From Flavobacterium psychrophilum (GTDB lineage Bacteria > Bacteroidota > Bacteroidia > Flavobacteriales > Flavobacteriaceae), in assembly GCA_003243255.1 (NCBI GenBank), contig QFQM01000051.1, positions 1 to 26,244 on the forward strand: DNA of 26,244 nt, in the 5' to 3' direction. A program made the position numbers and the translations under genes. This document shows positions 6,924 through 14,899 of this stretch, piece after piece. Within the stretch, counting starts at the first letter, position 1, and the number at the start of each line of letters is the position of its first letter. The notes beneath the pieces were generated by a model. It saw nothing but the letters and a program-made list of their open reading frames with translations. It was not told the DNA's origin and did no database searches.

Positions 6924-7706
6924 TTAATGTGCATTTTGATCAAAAGAATAGTAAGTAGCAAGATCTTTTAATCTATCAATATAATATTGGTTTAATTTTG
7001 GTTCACTGTTCGTGGTTTGACTACTGCCATTGGGAAAGATTATCGTACCAGATGTGCTTTTTGGAATAAGTGTGTTTAATAGTTGCAAGGCCCTCTCTTT
7101 TTGACCGGTTTCCATGAAAAAAATAATTTTTGTAGATGGTGATATTTGTCGTTCATTATCAATAAATGACTTCATGCTTTCTAAAGAAGTATAATCTTCG
7201 AAGAGCTGAAACAAAAGTTGAAGATCGTGACTTAAGTCATTTTTAAGTTTTGATATATCTGTTTTTGGCGTTATCTCATGCCAAAAATCTTTTTTATGAG
7301 TGTAGGTTCCAAGTCTATCCTGAAAAAAGCAATCAGTAACATTTGGGAATTCGATTGATTTTTCAGTGTTGTAACTTACTTTATTAATATTTTCATTGTA
7401 AATACCAATGTTAAAAGTAAATCTTACAGATTCAGAATGATTCCATCTGCTTTTTTGCAGATTAGCAGCTTGTGTAATATCATTAGTTACTCTTATAAAG
7501 TTTTGACCTTTACGCCTGAAACCACGTTCTTTAAAAAGAGGTACAATGGTTTCTTTGTAAATTTCTTCGAAAATAGATTTCAGATTTTGTGCGTCTGAAG
7601 AAATTTGAGGAGAATCCAATTCTTCAGTATAACCAAAGAATGAATTCAACCGTCTTAGTAGCATTGATGCAACTCCACCTAACATGTACTTTCTATCTTT
7701 TCTCAT
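6924..7706 (-). CDS. DUF4304 domain-containing protein
   Basis: A 260-residue protein without signal peptide. Residues of about 47-190 carry the DUF4304 signature: a predicted helix, then LFKERGFRRKGQNFIR, then an ITQAANLQKSRWNHSES segment and the beta strand VRFTFNIGIY. The N-terminal 45 residues and the C-terminal 70 residues fall outside that domain. The function of DUF4304 is unknown. The start is uncertain: Met1 (7706) or Met8 are both possible. The preceding lipoprotein gene ends 26 bases upstream, so the two probably form an operon. A palindromic repeat closes it downstream. Confidence 0.8.
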   Translation of the reverse strand: MRKDRKYMLGGVASMLLRRLNSFFGYTEELDSPQISSDAQNLKSIFEEIYKETIVPLFKERGFRRKGQNFIRVTNDITQAANLQKSRWNHSESVRFTFNIGIYNENINKVSYNTEKSIEFPNVTDCFFQDRLGTYTHKKDFWHEITPKTDISKLKNDLSHDLQLLFQLFEDYTSLESMKSFIDNERQISPSTKIIFFMETGQKERALQLLNTLIPKSTSGTIIFPNGSSQTTNSEPKLNQYYIDRLKDLATYYSFDQNAH

Positions 7707-7732
7707 ACTCTAACTTAAAAATATGATATTGT

Positions 7733-8497
7733 TTATTCAATTTTTTTAATCCAGGTACTTTGTTCTAAGCGTTCAAATTCTTTGATGCCTTCATCAGTAT
7801 AGTATTGATGGATTTCATATGGCTTGCCGTTTTTTTTCTGAAGTTTGAAAATACCGGTATCATTTATCGCATAAAGATTATAGATTTTTTCATCACAGGC
7901 CGGATTATTTAAATATGACTGGCTTACAAAACTTATTTTACCGTCTCCAAAATTATAAAGGTTCATTTCTAAATTGGAGCTTAAGGCACCAAAGTAATTT
8001 GTTGATTTGTTTCTTGTATCATAAAACAGATAAAAATCTGCTGAACAACCTGTTCCGATACATGGAGTGTATTTCATTTTTATCGCAATTATTTCCCTTC
8101 CTGCAAATTTATATAGTTTAATCTGTTTCCAGTTGTTTGCAAAATCGACACTGTCTTTTATTAAGTTGTGAACTTCGTTTATAGTTACTTCATTTTTTAG
8201 CGATAGTTTTTTGTTGTCAATGTTTAGAGAAGTTTCATCTTTAGTGTTGTTCCATTTGATTTTATGACCAGGTAATTCAATATCAGTCTCATTTTCTTTA
8301 ATGTTGTTGATAATAATTTCCGGATCTATTTCTCGGAGCCTAAAATGATTGCTTAATCTTTCATTATTAGAGCGTACAATACGCGTTGTGTCGTAATCGT
8401 GTTTGCAGTCTTCGTTTGTTGTTTTTACAAGTGTAACCTTCTCATTGCAGCTTACAAAAATGACTGAATAAAAAAGTAAAAGAAACAAGTGTCTCAT
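7733..8497 (-). CDS. Predicted lipoprotein, 254 residues, unknown function
   Basis: A hydrophobic leader (RHLFLLLFYSVIFVS) ends at Cys17, followed by NEK, which marks a lipoprotein. The mature part contains a CIGTGCSADFYLFYDTRNK stretch near residue 141, whose two cysteines might form a disulfide, and a Trp/Lys-rich tail. I do not recognise the family. Codon use is AT-rich compared with the housekeeping genes next to it. A TAnnTTTG element precedes it and it is probably co-transcribed with the DUF4304-type gene. Confidence 0.75.
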   Translation of the reverse strand: MRHLFLLLFYSVIFVSCNEKVTLVKTTNEDCKHDYDTTRIVRSNNERLSNHFRLREIDPEIIINNIKENETDIELPGHKIKWNNTKDETSLNIDNKKLSLKNEVTINEVHNLIKDSVDFANNWKQIKLYKFAGREIIAIKMKYTPCIGTGCSADFYLFYDTRNKSTNYFGALSSNLEMNLYNFGDGKISFVSQSYLNNPACDEKIYNLYAINDTGIFKLQKKNGKPYEIHQYYTDEGIKEFERLEQSTWIKKIE

Positions 8498-8511
8498 GCG
8501 AATTGTTTTCT

Positions 8512-8519
8512 CAAATATA
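8512..8519 (-). promoter_or_regulatory. Possible -7 element for the lipoprotein-DUF4304 pair
   Basis: The minus strand reads TATATTTG (TAnnTTTG), 14 bases before the ATG at 8497. No -33 TTG is found at 17-23 bases. Confidence 0.35.
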
Positions 8520-8554
8520 GCAAAAGAAAAGAACGGTGATTGAGATTTGTTTCA

Positions 8555-8618
8555 CCAGTCGGCTTTGAGCCTCGTGTCTCCACTACGCTTCGGTCGGCTA
8601 GAGGGGTTTCCCGACTGG
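8555..8618. repeat. Palindromic intergenic element, diverged
   Basis: CCAGTCGG (8555-8562) and CCGACTGG (8611-8618) are perfect 8-base inverted repeats. The interior contains CACTACGCTTCGGTCGG, similar in wording to the right half of the element at 6838-6910 (CACTACGTTTCGTTCG). GAGATTTG just outside on the left and AAATGACA on the right echo the ends of the GTCATTT...GAAATCTC class. It lies between asd and the lipoprotein promoter. Confidence 0.6.
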
Positions 8619-8652
8619 CGTAGCAAATGACAACACTTAAACCCAAAACAAA

Positions 8653-8678
8653 ACCCCTGCAATTCTCATTACAGGGGT
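8653..8678 (-). terminator. asd: Rho-independent terminator of asd
   Basis: ACCCCTG (8653-8659) pairs with CAGGGGT (8672-8678) around a 12-base loop. On the minus strand the stem is followed by TTTTGTTTTGGG, a U-rich tail. It lies 24 bases past the asd stop. Confidence 0.75.
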
Positions 8679-8702
8679 CCTATATCAATTTATATCCTAA
8701 GA

Positions 8703-9692
8703 TTATACTAATCCGTTTGCTGTAAGATATTCCGCGATCTGAACCGCATTGGTAGCAGCACCTTTTCTAAGGTTATCGGCAACGATCCACATGTTAAGCG
8801 TGTTGTCCTGGCTTTCATCACGACGGATACGGCCTACGAATACATCATCTTTACCTTCAGCATAAAGCGGCATAGGGTAAGAGAACGCGTCAAGGTCATC
8901 CTGAACGGTAATACCTGACGTATTCTCAAGGATGTTGCGAACGTCCTTTACATCAAAGTCGTTAGAGAACTCAATATTAACCGATTCGCTGTGTCCGCCC
9001 ACGGTTGGGATACGCACTGTAGTAGCTGTTACTTTAACTGAATCGTCACCAAGGATCTTCTTGGTTTCTTTTGTCATTTTCATTTCCTCTTTTGTGTAGC
9101 CGTTTGCTTCAAAAACGTCTATTTGAGGGATAGCATTACGGTGAATAGGGTATTTGTATGCCATTTCACCCTGAATGCCTGCGTATTCGTTCTCTAATTG
9201 TTTTACAGCTTTAACACCTGTTCCTGTAACCGACTGGTACGTAGAAACAACTACGCGCTCAATGTTGTATTTTTTGTGTAGCGGAGCCAGTGCCAGTACC
9301 ATCTGAATGGTAGAGCAGTTAGGGTTCGCAATGATTTTATCTTCTTTAGTAAGCTCACCTGCGTTGATCTCAGGAACAACCAGTTTTTTGGTTGGGTCCA
9401 TTCTCCATGCGCTTGAGTTATCAATAACAGTAGTTCCTGCTTCGGCAAATTTTGGAGCCCACTCCTTAGAAGTGTCGCCACCGGCAGAGAAAAGCGCGAT
9501 TTGCGGCTTCATGCTCACTGCAGTGTCAAGGCTCACCACCTTATACTTATTTCCCTTAAATTCGATTTCCTTACCCACCGACTTCTCAGAAGCCACCGGT
9601 ATCAGTTCGGTTATTGGAAAATTTCTTTCTGCCAGTACTTTCAGCATTACTTCGCCTACCATTCCGGTAGCGCCTACAACTGCAACTTTCAT
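8703..9692 (-). CDS. asd: Aspartate-semialdehyde dehydrogenase
   Basis: A 329-residue cytoplasmic enzyme that reduces aspartyl-4-phosphate to aspartate semialdehyde with NADPH. This is the shared step to lysine/diaminopimelate, threonine and methionine. The Rossmann loop GATGMVG is at 7-13, the catalytic Cys126 lies in NPNCSTIQM, and the downstream catalytic His is in RIPTVGGHSESV. Length is normal for the family. The gene stands alone, with its own promoter containing a 14-bp palindrome and its own terminator. It lies near murF-alr, which uses products of the same diaminopimelate and alanine supply lines, though the two are transcriptionally separate. Confidence 0.97.
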   Translation of the reverse strand: MKVAVVGATGMVGEVMLKVLAERNFPITELIPVASEKSVGKEIEFKGNKYKVVSLDTAVSMKPQIALFSAGGDTSKEWAPKFAEAGTTVIDNSSAWRMDPTKKLVVPEINAGELTKEDKIIANPNCSTIQMVLALAPLHKKYNIERVVVSTYQSVTGTGVKAVKQLENEYAGIQGEMAYKYPIHRNAIPQIDVFEANGYTKEEMKMTKETKKILGDDSVKVTATTVRIPTVGGHSESVNIEFSNDFDVKDVRNILENTSGITVQDDLDAFSYPMPLYAEGKDDVFVGRIRRDESQDNTLNMWIVADNLRKGAATNAVQIAEYLTANGLV

Positions 9693-9726
9693 AATTTTTG
9701 AGTGTTATTAATTATAATATTTTCGG

Positions 9727-9760
9727 CAAAATTAGTTATAAAAGTGTTTCGAAACACAAA
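9727..9760 (-). promoter_or_regulatory. asd: Promoter of asd
   Basis: On the minus strand the -7 element TAATTTTG (9734-9727) has TTTG (9760-9757) 22 bases upstream. The 5' leader would be roughly 30 bases. A second TAnnTTTG match (TATTTTTG, 9764-9757) overlaps the -33 site but has no partner of its own. Confidence 0.55.
9744..9757. promoter_or_regulatory. Perfect 14-bp palindrome in the asd promoter spacer, possible operator
   Basis: GTGTTTCGAAACAC is its own reverse complement and lies between the -33 and -7 elements of the asd promoter, where a bound dimeric regulator would repress. No regulator is encoded nearby. The ligand is unknown; end-product control by lysine, methionine or threonine would be plausible for asd. 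Confidence 0.4.
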
Positions 9761-9773
9761 AATATAACAAAGA

Positions 9774-9798
9774 AAAACCGCCCTTTCGAGGCGGTTTT
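9774..9798 (-). terminator. Terminator of the tdk-murF/alr-mscL run
   Basis: AAAACCGCC (9774-9782) and GGCGGTTTT (9790-9798) form a perfect 9-bp stem with a 7-base loop. On the minus strand it is followed by TTTCTTTG. It lies 64 bases past the mscL stop. A-runs and T-runs on both sides could make it bidirectional, but only the minus strand has a gene leading into it. Confidence 0.8.
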
Positions 9799-9862
9799 GT
9801 TAAACAATAGAATATATAGCGTAGCGGAAACGTCTTTTATAAGAGAATGTTATATTCTCAAC

Positions 9863-10249
9863 TTATTGTTTTGCCTTTAGGGCATCACGTATCTCCATAA
9901 GCAGTTTTTCCTCATTGGTAGGTGCCGGCGGAGCAGCAGGTGCTTCAACCTCTTTTTTGCGCATTGCATTCACTCCTTTAATAACAAGGAACAGTACGAA
10001 AGCAACAATTATAAAAGAAAGCACATTCGATATAAAGTTACCATATTTTACTCCGGCACCCCAGGTAAGGTCTTTAATGTCTTCCAGATTGGCGGCCTTA
10101 AGTACAGGGGTTAATATCAACGGTGTGATGATATCTTCTACCATAGATTTTACGATGGCACCAAATGCGGCACCAATAACAACACCGACTGCAAGGTCAA
10201 GTACATTACCCTTTAGGGCAAATTCTTTAAATTCTTTTGCGAATCCCAT
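9863..10249 (-). CDS. mscL: Large-conductance mechanosensitive channel
   Basis: A 128-residue inner-membrane channel that opens under membrane tension to release solutes during hypo-osmotic shock. The N-terminal amphipathic helix and first membrane segment are typical (KEFKEFALKGNVLDLAVGVV, then IGAAFGAIVKSMVEDIITPL). The second membrane segment is FISNVLSFIIVAFVLFLVIKGVN (residues of about 70-92). The cytoplasmic C-terminal helix ends EEKLLMEIRDALKAKQ. The length is right for a pentameric MscL subunit. It follows murF-alr by 58 bases and ends before the hairpin terminator, so it is probably the last gene of that run. Confidence 0.96.
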   Translation of the reverse strand: MGFAKEFKEFALKGNVLDLAVGVVIGAAFGAIVKSMVEDIITPLILTPVLKAANLEDIKDLTWGAGVKYGNFISNVLSFIIVAFVLFLVIKGVNAMRKKEVEAPAAPPAPTNEEKLLMEIRDALKAKQ

Positions 10250-10307
10250 AAGCTCTGTTTTTTTAGGTTTGAATATGTTTTGGTTGACCTAAGATACAAA
10301 CATTTTT

Positions 10308-12749
10308 TTACTCTTTGTAAAAAACCCTCTTAACGCGCTGTGAAATGCTCGTTAATATCTCATACGGAATGGTGCCTAAAATGGCTGCCATTTCTACAAC
10401 TGATGGGTTTTTGCCAAAAATTACAGCCCTGTCGCCTTCTTTGCAGTCAATACCCGTTACGTTTACCATCATCATATCCATGGATATGGTTCCGGTTATC
10501 ACAGCTTTTTTGCCATTAATGGTTACGTAACCTTTCTGGTTGCCCCATGCCCTGGGGATACCATCGGCATAACCTATTGGTAGTGTAGCAATACGAATAG
10601 GTTCATTACTAATGAACCTTCGGCTGTAGCCAATGCTTTCGCCAACTTCTATATCTTTTATCTGAAGGATAACGGTTTTAAGCGTGCCCACGGTTTCAAG
10701 CTGTTCACGTTCTTTCTCATCGTTGCCTACACCATAAAGTCCAATACCCAAACGAACCATGTTATATTGTGCCTGAGGGAAATTGTAAATACCTGATGTG
10801 TTAAGTATGTGGCGTATCGGTTGTATCTCTAACTCTTTAATAAGCTTAGATGACCATCGCTCAAAATTATCTATCTGTCCGAGAGTGAAATCGCGATACT
10901 CCGGTACATCGCTGGATGACAGGTGCGAGAATATACTTCTTACCGATACAAGGTTGTTGTTCTTCAGCAGGTCAATGAGTTCGTCTAATTGATTTTCCAT
11001 AAAGCCCAGGCGGTGCATACCGGTGTCCAGCTTAATATGAATAGGGTAGTTGGACAGGTTCTTTTGCTGTGCAATAACAATAAATGCCCTGAGCTCTTTG
11101 GCAGAATATACTTCCGGTTCCAGGTTATAGGCTGCCATTGCGGCAAAGGCACTTCGTTCGGGATTCATAACGATAATCGGAGTGCTGATACCCGCATTGC
11201 GCAATGCAATACCTTCATCGGCAAATGCCACACCTAAGTAGTCTACCTTTTGGTGGGATAAAGCCTTAGCGATCTCATAGCTGCCACTGCCATAGCCAAA
11301 AGCCTTGACCATAACCATGATTTTAGTTTCGGGTTTCAGGCGGCTTTTGTAAAAGTTCAGGTTGTGAACAATGGCGTTGAGGTTAATTTCCAATACCGTT
11401 TCGTGGGTTTTCTCTTCAAGGAAGACTACGATCTCGTCAAAACGGAAGCTACGCGCACCCTTGACAAGAACCGTTTCGTTCTCGAATGCATTTGCTTTAT
11501 AATGTGCAAGGAATTCCTGAGTGGTATTGTACGGAAAAAAGTTAGGGAAATCGGCCAATTCGCGGCTGATGGTTTCGCCTATACCTATTACCTGACTGAT
11601 GTTGTGTCCCGAAAGCAGTTTGGCAACCTTGGCATAAAGCTCTTCGGTCTCGAATCCGCTCTGGAAAACATCCGAAAGGATTATGGTCTTTTTCGTATGT
11701 GTTTTATGTTGTTCTAAAAAGTCGAGCGCAATTTTAAGCGACTGGTAGTCGGAACTGAAACTATCATCTATGATGGTGCAGCCGTTGATGCCATTCTTTA
11801 CCTGCAGGCGAAGTTCAACAGGGTATAATCCCGCAAGGCGCTCCTTTATTACGTCATGGCTGTAACCAAGATGTAATAACACCATCATACTGTTTATAGC
11901 GTTCTCTACGGATGGCGCATCAGTAAACGGAATTTCAACGTCAAAGCTGTTGATGCCCTGCGTTACGGTAAGTGTTGTTTTGTCAAAGCTTTGGCTGCTG
12001 CCAATAGTTACATCGGCGCCTTCGGTAAAATCCCATGTAAAGGTTTTGATGTTTGGGTCTAATGCTTTTAGTACGGCCTCATTTTTTTGGCAGATGAGAA
12101 TCGTTACATTGCTGAATAGTTTCAGCTTCTCTTTTATCTTTTCTTCACGGTTTGCGAAACCTTCATCGTGTGCTGAGCCAATGTTTGTAAGTACCCCAAT
12201 CTCAGGACGGATGATGGGTTCCAGTTTCTCCATTTCTCCCGGAAGGGAAATTCCGGCTTCAAAAATACCAAAGTTGTGTTTTTGGTTAATGCCAATTACG
12301 GATAGTGGCACCCCTACCTGAGAGTTATAACTCTTTGGACTACGGATGATATTATAATCCGGACTCAACAGGTAGTTAAGCCATTCTTTAACGATGGTTT
12401 TTCCGCTGCTTCCGGTAATGGCGATAACAGGGAAATTAAACAACTGCCTGTAGTAAATAGCAAAATCCTGAAGTGCTTTCAGGGAATTGTTTACAATAAA
12501 AAAGTTGGCTTTGCCCTCTGTTCCGTCGGGGATATGCGTTACCACAAAATTGATAACTCCTTTTTTTATCAGTTCGCTGATGTATTGATGTCCATCACGG
12601 TTTTGTCCGCCAAGGGCAAAAAAAAGTGTTCCGCTATTGTTTTGCAGTGAACGGCTGTCTATGGAAACATTGTCGATTTCCATGTTTTGCTCAATCCCGT
12701 TAAATTCGGAATGCAGCGCAGGGATGATATCCTGAATTTTTATGCTCAA
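10308..12749 (-). CDS. Bifunctional UDP-MurNAc-tripeptide--D-Ala-D-Ala ligase / alanine racemase
   Basis: An 813-residue fusion of MurF (about residues 1-440) and alanine racemase Alr (about 445-813). MurF adds D-Ala-D-Ala to UDP-MurNAc-tripeptide using ATP; its P-loop is GSSGKT at 113-118, followed by the Mur-family KEWL. Alr is a PLP enzyme making D-alanine from L-alanine; the PLP lysine is Lys482 in VMVKAFGYGSG, and GYSRRF, IGYADGIPR and ISMDMMMV are the usual C-terminal motifs. The fusion joins substrate supply to ligation and is a known arrangement in Bacteroidota. The gene starts six bases after the tdk stop, so the two are translated from one mRNA. No frameshift is seen between the halves. 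Confidence 0.95.
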   Translation of the reverse strand: MSIKIQDIIPALHSEFNGIEQNMEIDNVSIDSRSLQNNSGTLFFALGGQNRDGHQYISELIKKGVINFVVTHIPDGTEGKANFFIVNNSLKALQDFAIYYRQLFNFPVIAITGSSGKTIVKEWLNYLLSPDYNIIRSPKSYNSQVGVPLSVIGINQKHNFGIFEAGISLPGEMEKLEPIIRPEIGVLTNIGSAHDEGFANREEKIKEKLKLFSNVTILICQKNEAVLKALDPNIKTFTWDFTEGADVTIGSSQSFDKTTLTVTQGINSFDVEIPFTDAPSVENAINSMMVLLHLGYSHDVIKERLAGLYPVELRLQVKNGINGCTIIDDSFSSDYQSLKIALDFLEQHKTHTKKTIILSDVFQSGFETEELYAKVAKLLSGHNISQVIGIGETISRELADFPNFFPYNTTQEFLAHYKANAFENETVLVKGARSFRFDEIVVFLEEKTHETVLEINLNAIVHNLNFYKSRLKPETKIMVMVKAFGYGSGSYEIAKALSHQKVDYLGVAFADEGIALRNAGISTPIIVMNPERSAFAAMAAYNLEPEVYSAKELRAFIVIAQQKNLSNYPIHIKLDTGMHRLGFMENQLDELIDLLKNNNLVSVRSIFSHLSSSDVPEYRDFTLGQIDNFERWSSKLIKELEIQPIRHILNTSGIYNFPQAQYNMVRLGIGLYGVGNDEKEREQLETVGTLKTVILQIKDIEVGESIGYSRRFISNEPIRIATLPIGYADGIPRAWGNQKGYVTINGKKAVITGTISMDMMMVNVTGIDCKEGDRAVIFGKNPSVVEMAAILGTIPYEILTSISQRVKRVFYKE

Positions 12750-12755
12750 GGTATA

Positions 12756-13391
12756 TTATTTTAAATCGTCTTTAGAAGCAGACGTTTCATTGTCGTGAAA
12801 TTTTGGTTTTGCGGCTTCCCTCATCGCCTCATAATAAGCAGCCCTGCTTAGGGGTTCATATTCTTCGGTTTCACCAAGGAGTACAAGGTTATCGTTGTTT
12901 GCCTTACGGAAACTATAATGTGCAAGGTTTCCGGTACGGGTACATACAGCATGCACTTTGGTTACATATTCGGCAGTCGCCATAAGGGCGGGCATGGGAC
13001 CGAAAGGATTACCTTTGAAGTCCATATCCAGTCCGGCAACAATAACACGGATACCGCTATTGGCCAGGTCGTTGCAAACGGTCAAGATCTCATCGTCGAA
13101 GAACTGGGCTTCGTCTATACCCACCACTTCGCAGCCCTGTGCCAGTAATTTAAGCATGGCCGATGAGGTTACAGGGGTAGAGCGAATCTCGTTGGCATCA
13201 TGCGACACCACCATTTCGTCGTGGTAGCGGGTTTCTATGGCTGGCTTAAAGATCTCGACCTTCTGTTTGGCGAATTGCGCACGCTTTAGCCTGCGTATCA
13301 GTTCTTCGGTCTTGCCCGAAAACATCGACCCGCAGATGACCTCTATCCAACCGAATTGTTCTTTATGATTTACTGTATTTTCAAGAAACAT
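12756..13391 (-). CDS. tdk: Thymidine kinase, type II
   Basis: A 211-residue cytoplasmic enzyme that phosphorylates thymidine with ATP in the salvage pathway. The P-loop GSMFSGKT is at 21-28, the Walker B-like catalytic DEAQFF at 93-98, and [17 protein letters not shown] at 120-136 is diagnostic of type II enzymes. The lasso region reads [11 protein letters not shown] (150-160). Only the first Cys of the usual CxxC zinc pair remains, and no cysteine follows residue 150, so the structural zinc site of the human and E. coli enzymes is missing. The protein still appears full length, with a polar C-terminal tail. It is the first gene of the run into murF-alr. Confidence 0.95.
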   Translation of the reverse strand: MFLENTVNHKEQFGWIEVICGSMFSGKTEELIRRLKRAQFAKQKVEIFKPAIETRYHDEMVVSHDANEIRSTPVTSSAMLKLLAQGCEVVGIDEAQFFDDEILTVCNDLANSGIRVIVAGLDMDFKGNPFGPMPALMATAEYVTKVHAVCTRTGNLAHYSFRKANNDNLVLLGETEEYEPLSRAAYYEAMREAAKPKFHDNETSASKDDLK

Positions 13392-13444
13392 TTTGTATTT
13401 TTCAGGGTGTAAAACTTAAATGTTTTGTTTTACTTTGTATAAAA

Positions 13445-13452
13445 CAAATTTA
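13445..13452 (-). promoter_or_regulatory. Possible -7 element for tdk
   Basis: The minus strand reads TAAATTTG (TAnnTTTG) in the 101-base divergent gap, 53 bases before the tdk ATG. No -33 TTG is seen at the right distance. A promoter for the divergent plus-strand gene must also lie here, but I could not pick one with confidence. Confidence 0.3.
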
Positions 13453-13492
13453 TTAAAAAACTATTGCGCCACTTCCTATAATTCTAAAAGTT

Positions 13493-14899
13493 ATGAAGAA
13501 AAAATTAGAAGCCGAACTGATCAGCATCGCTCACAGGATACTTAAACTGAAGAACAGGGCAGAGCTTGACCAGCTGCAGCAGGAGACGTTGAAGCTGTAT
13601 GAAAAGATCTCTGTACTGCGTTTTGTGGAAGATAACTTTAGCGATGTAAAACCTACTATAGGACATGCATCGGCAGAAGAAGCGCTTGAAGAAATTTACG
13701 GACTTGAAGAAGAACCGAAGGTGCATGCCAATGAGGTAGAAGCCGCAGAAGCTAGGGCTAAAGAAGAAAAGGCAAAGCATAAGGCTGAGGAAGTAAAAGA
13801 GGCAGAAGGCAATAGGGAAGAGCCAAAAGTTGAGCCTGAGCCTGAACAGGTGAAAGAAGAGATCAGGGAAGAGCCAAAGACTGAAGAAGTTAAAACAGAT
13901 GAGCCTAAAGAAGACGTAAAAGAGGCAGAAGGCAAAAATGAAGAGGTAAATGTTGAGGGGTCTAATCCTGAAGAAACTAAGGCTGAAGAGCCTGTTGCTA
14001 TTCCAGAACTGGAAACGCCTGCTGAGGTGCTAGAAGAAAGGGAGGAAGCTGTAGTTTCTGTTTTTGAAGAAGAAGGGCAAAGCACAATAGAGGAAGAAGA
14101 AAAAGCAGCGGATGCTGAGGTCGAAACTATCGCTCCGGACCCGGATACTAAAGTTGAAGATTCAGGGCTGAGTTTTAAACTGGCTTTTGAAGAGGAAGCA
14201 CCTGCAAAACAAAAGGAAATTACTTTTGAAGATTATAAAGATTATGTAGAGCCTGAGTTCGTTAAAAAAGAAGATACTTCGGCTAAAAAGGCAGAAAGCA
14301 AAAGTGAAGAGGCGAAAGCTGAGGAAGCTCCTGCTGAACCTGCCGTAAGGGACTGGAGAGACTGGGAACCTTCTAAGTCAGAAGAACCTAAAAAGGAAGA
14401 AGTGAAAGAGGCGGAAGGCAAAGGTGAACAGGCAAAAGCAGAGGAAACTCCTGCTGAACCTTCTGTAAGGGACTGGCGTGACTGGGAGCCTACAAAATCG
14501 GAAGAGCATAAGAAGGAAGAAGTAAAAGAGGCAGAAGTCCAAAGCGAAGCGCCTGTTGCTGAAGAACCCAAAGCCCAAAACCCTGAACCTAAATCAGAGA
14601 GTACTGTTCGTGGTAATATAGCGTCACGCAACGATTTTGAAAGGCCTAAATCGCTTAATGATGCTTTGGGTAAAATGATCTCTTTAGGCCTTAACGACCG
14701 CATCGCTTTTGAAAAGAATCTTTTTGGCGGAAGCACAGACGATCTTAACCGTGTGCTGTCGCAGTTAAATACCATAAATACTTTTGACGAAGCCCGTGAT
14801 TTTATCAACGAACTTGTAAAACCTGACTACAATAACTGGGAAGGTAAAGAGGAGTATGAAGAGCGCTTTATGGCTATAGTCGAGAAAAAATTTAATTAA
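13493..14899 (+). CDS. Glu/Lys-rich repeat protein with conserved-looking ends
   Basis: A 468-residue, strongly acidic protein without signal peptide. Residues 1-50 form a predicted coiled coil (MKKKLEAELISIAHRILKLK onward). Residues of about 60-370 are low-complexity, rich in Glu, Lys, Ala and Pro, with VKEAEG recurring. Two tandem 40-residue units (264-303 and 304-343) each contain VRDWRDWEP, and a third unit decays after VKEAE. The last 90 residues are ordered again (SLNDALGKMISLGLNDRIAFEKNLFGG... to the C-terminus). The function is unknown; the layout suggests two folded ends joined by a long disordered linker. Its stop overlaps the rsmI start by one base, so translation is coupled. Confidence 0.85.
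   Translation: MKKKLEAELISIAHRILKLKNRAELDQLQQETLKLYEKISVLRFVEDNFSDVKPTIGHASAEEALEEIYGLEEEPKVHANEVEAAEARAKEEKAKHKAEEVKEAEGNREEPKVEPEPEQVKEEIREEPKTEEVKTDEPKEDVKEAEGKNEEVNVEGSNPEETKAEEPVAIPELETPAEVLEEREEAVVSVFEEEGQSTIEEEEKAADAEVETIAPDPDTKVEDSGLSFKLAFEEEAPAKQKEITFEDYKDYVEPEFVKKEDTSAKKAESKSEEAKAEEAPAEPAVRDWRDWEPSKSEEPKKEEVKEAEGKGEQAKAEETPAEPSVRDWRDWEPTKSEEHKKEEVKEAEVQSEAPVAEEPKAQNPEPKSESTVRGNIASRNDFERPKSLNDALGKMISLGLNDRIAFEKNLFGGSTDDLNRVLSQLNTINTFDEARDFINELVKPDYNNWEGKEEYEERFMAIVEKKFN
14282..14521 (+). repeat. Two tandem 120-bp coding repeats
   Basis: Units at 14282-14401 and 14402-14521 each encode 40 residues. The units share KAEE[AT]PAEP[AS], VRDWRDWEP[ST]KSEE and KKEE. Synonymous differences between the units (for example GGAGAGAC versus GGCGTGAC within the RD codons) show that the duplication is not very recent. 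Confidence 0.8.

Noticed and set aside
13420..13440. TTACTTTG as the promoter of the Glu-rich protein gene
   Set aside because: The second base departs from TAnnTTTG and there is no convincing -33 element at the correct spacing.
14282..14521. Tandem repeats as a CRISPR or mobile element
   Set aside because: The units are in frame, 120 bp, contiguous without spacers, and encode protein repeats.
13696..14808. Two Ser-rich open frames (129 and 188 codons) on the minus strand
   Set aside because: They are mirrors of the Glu/Lys-rich repeats: GAA/GAG codons read backwards give TTC/CTC and Ser-rich sequence. No start signals.
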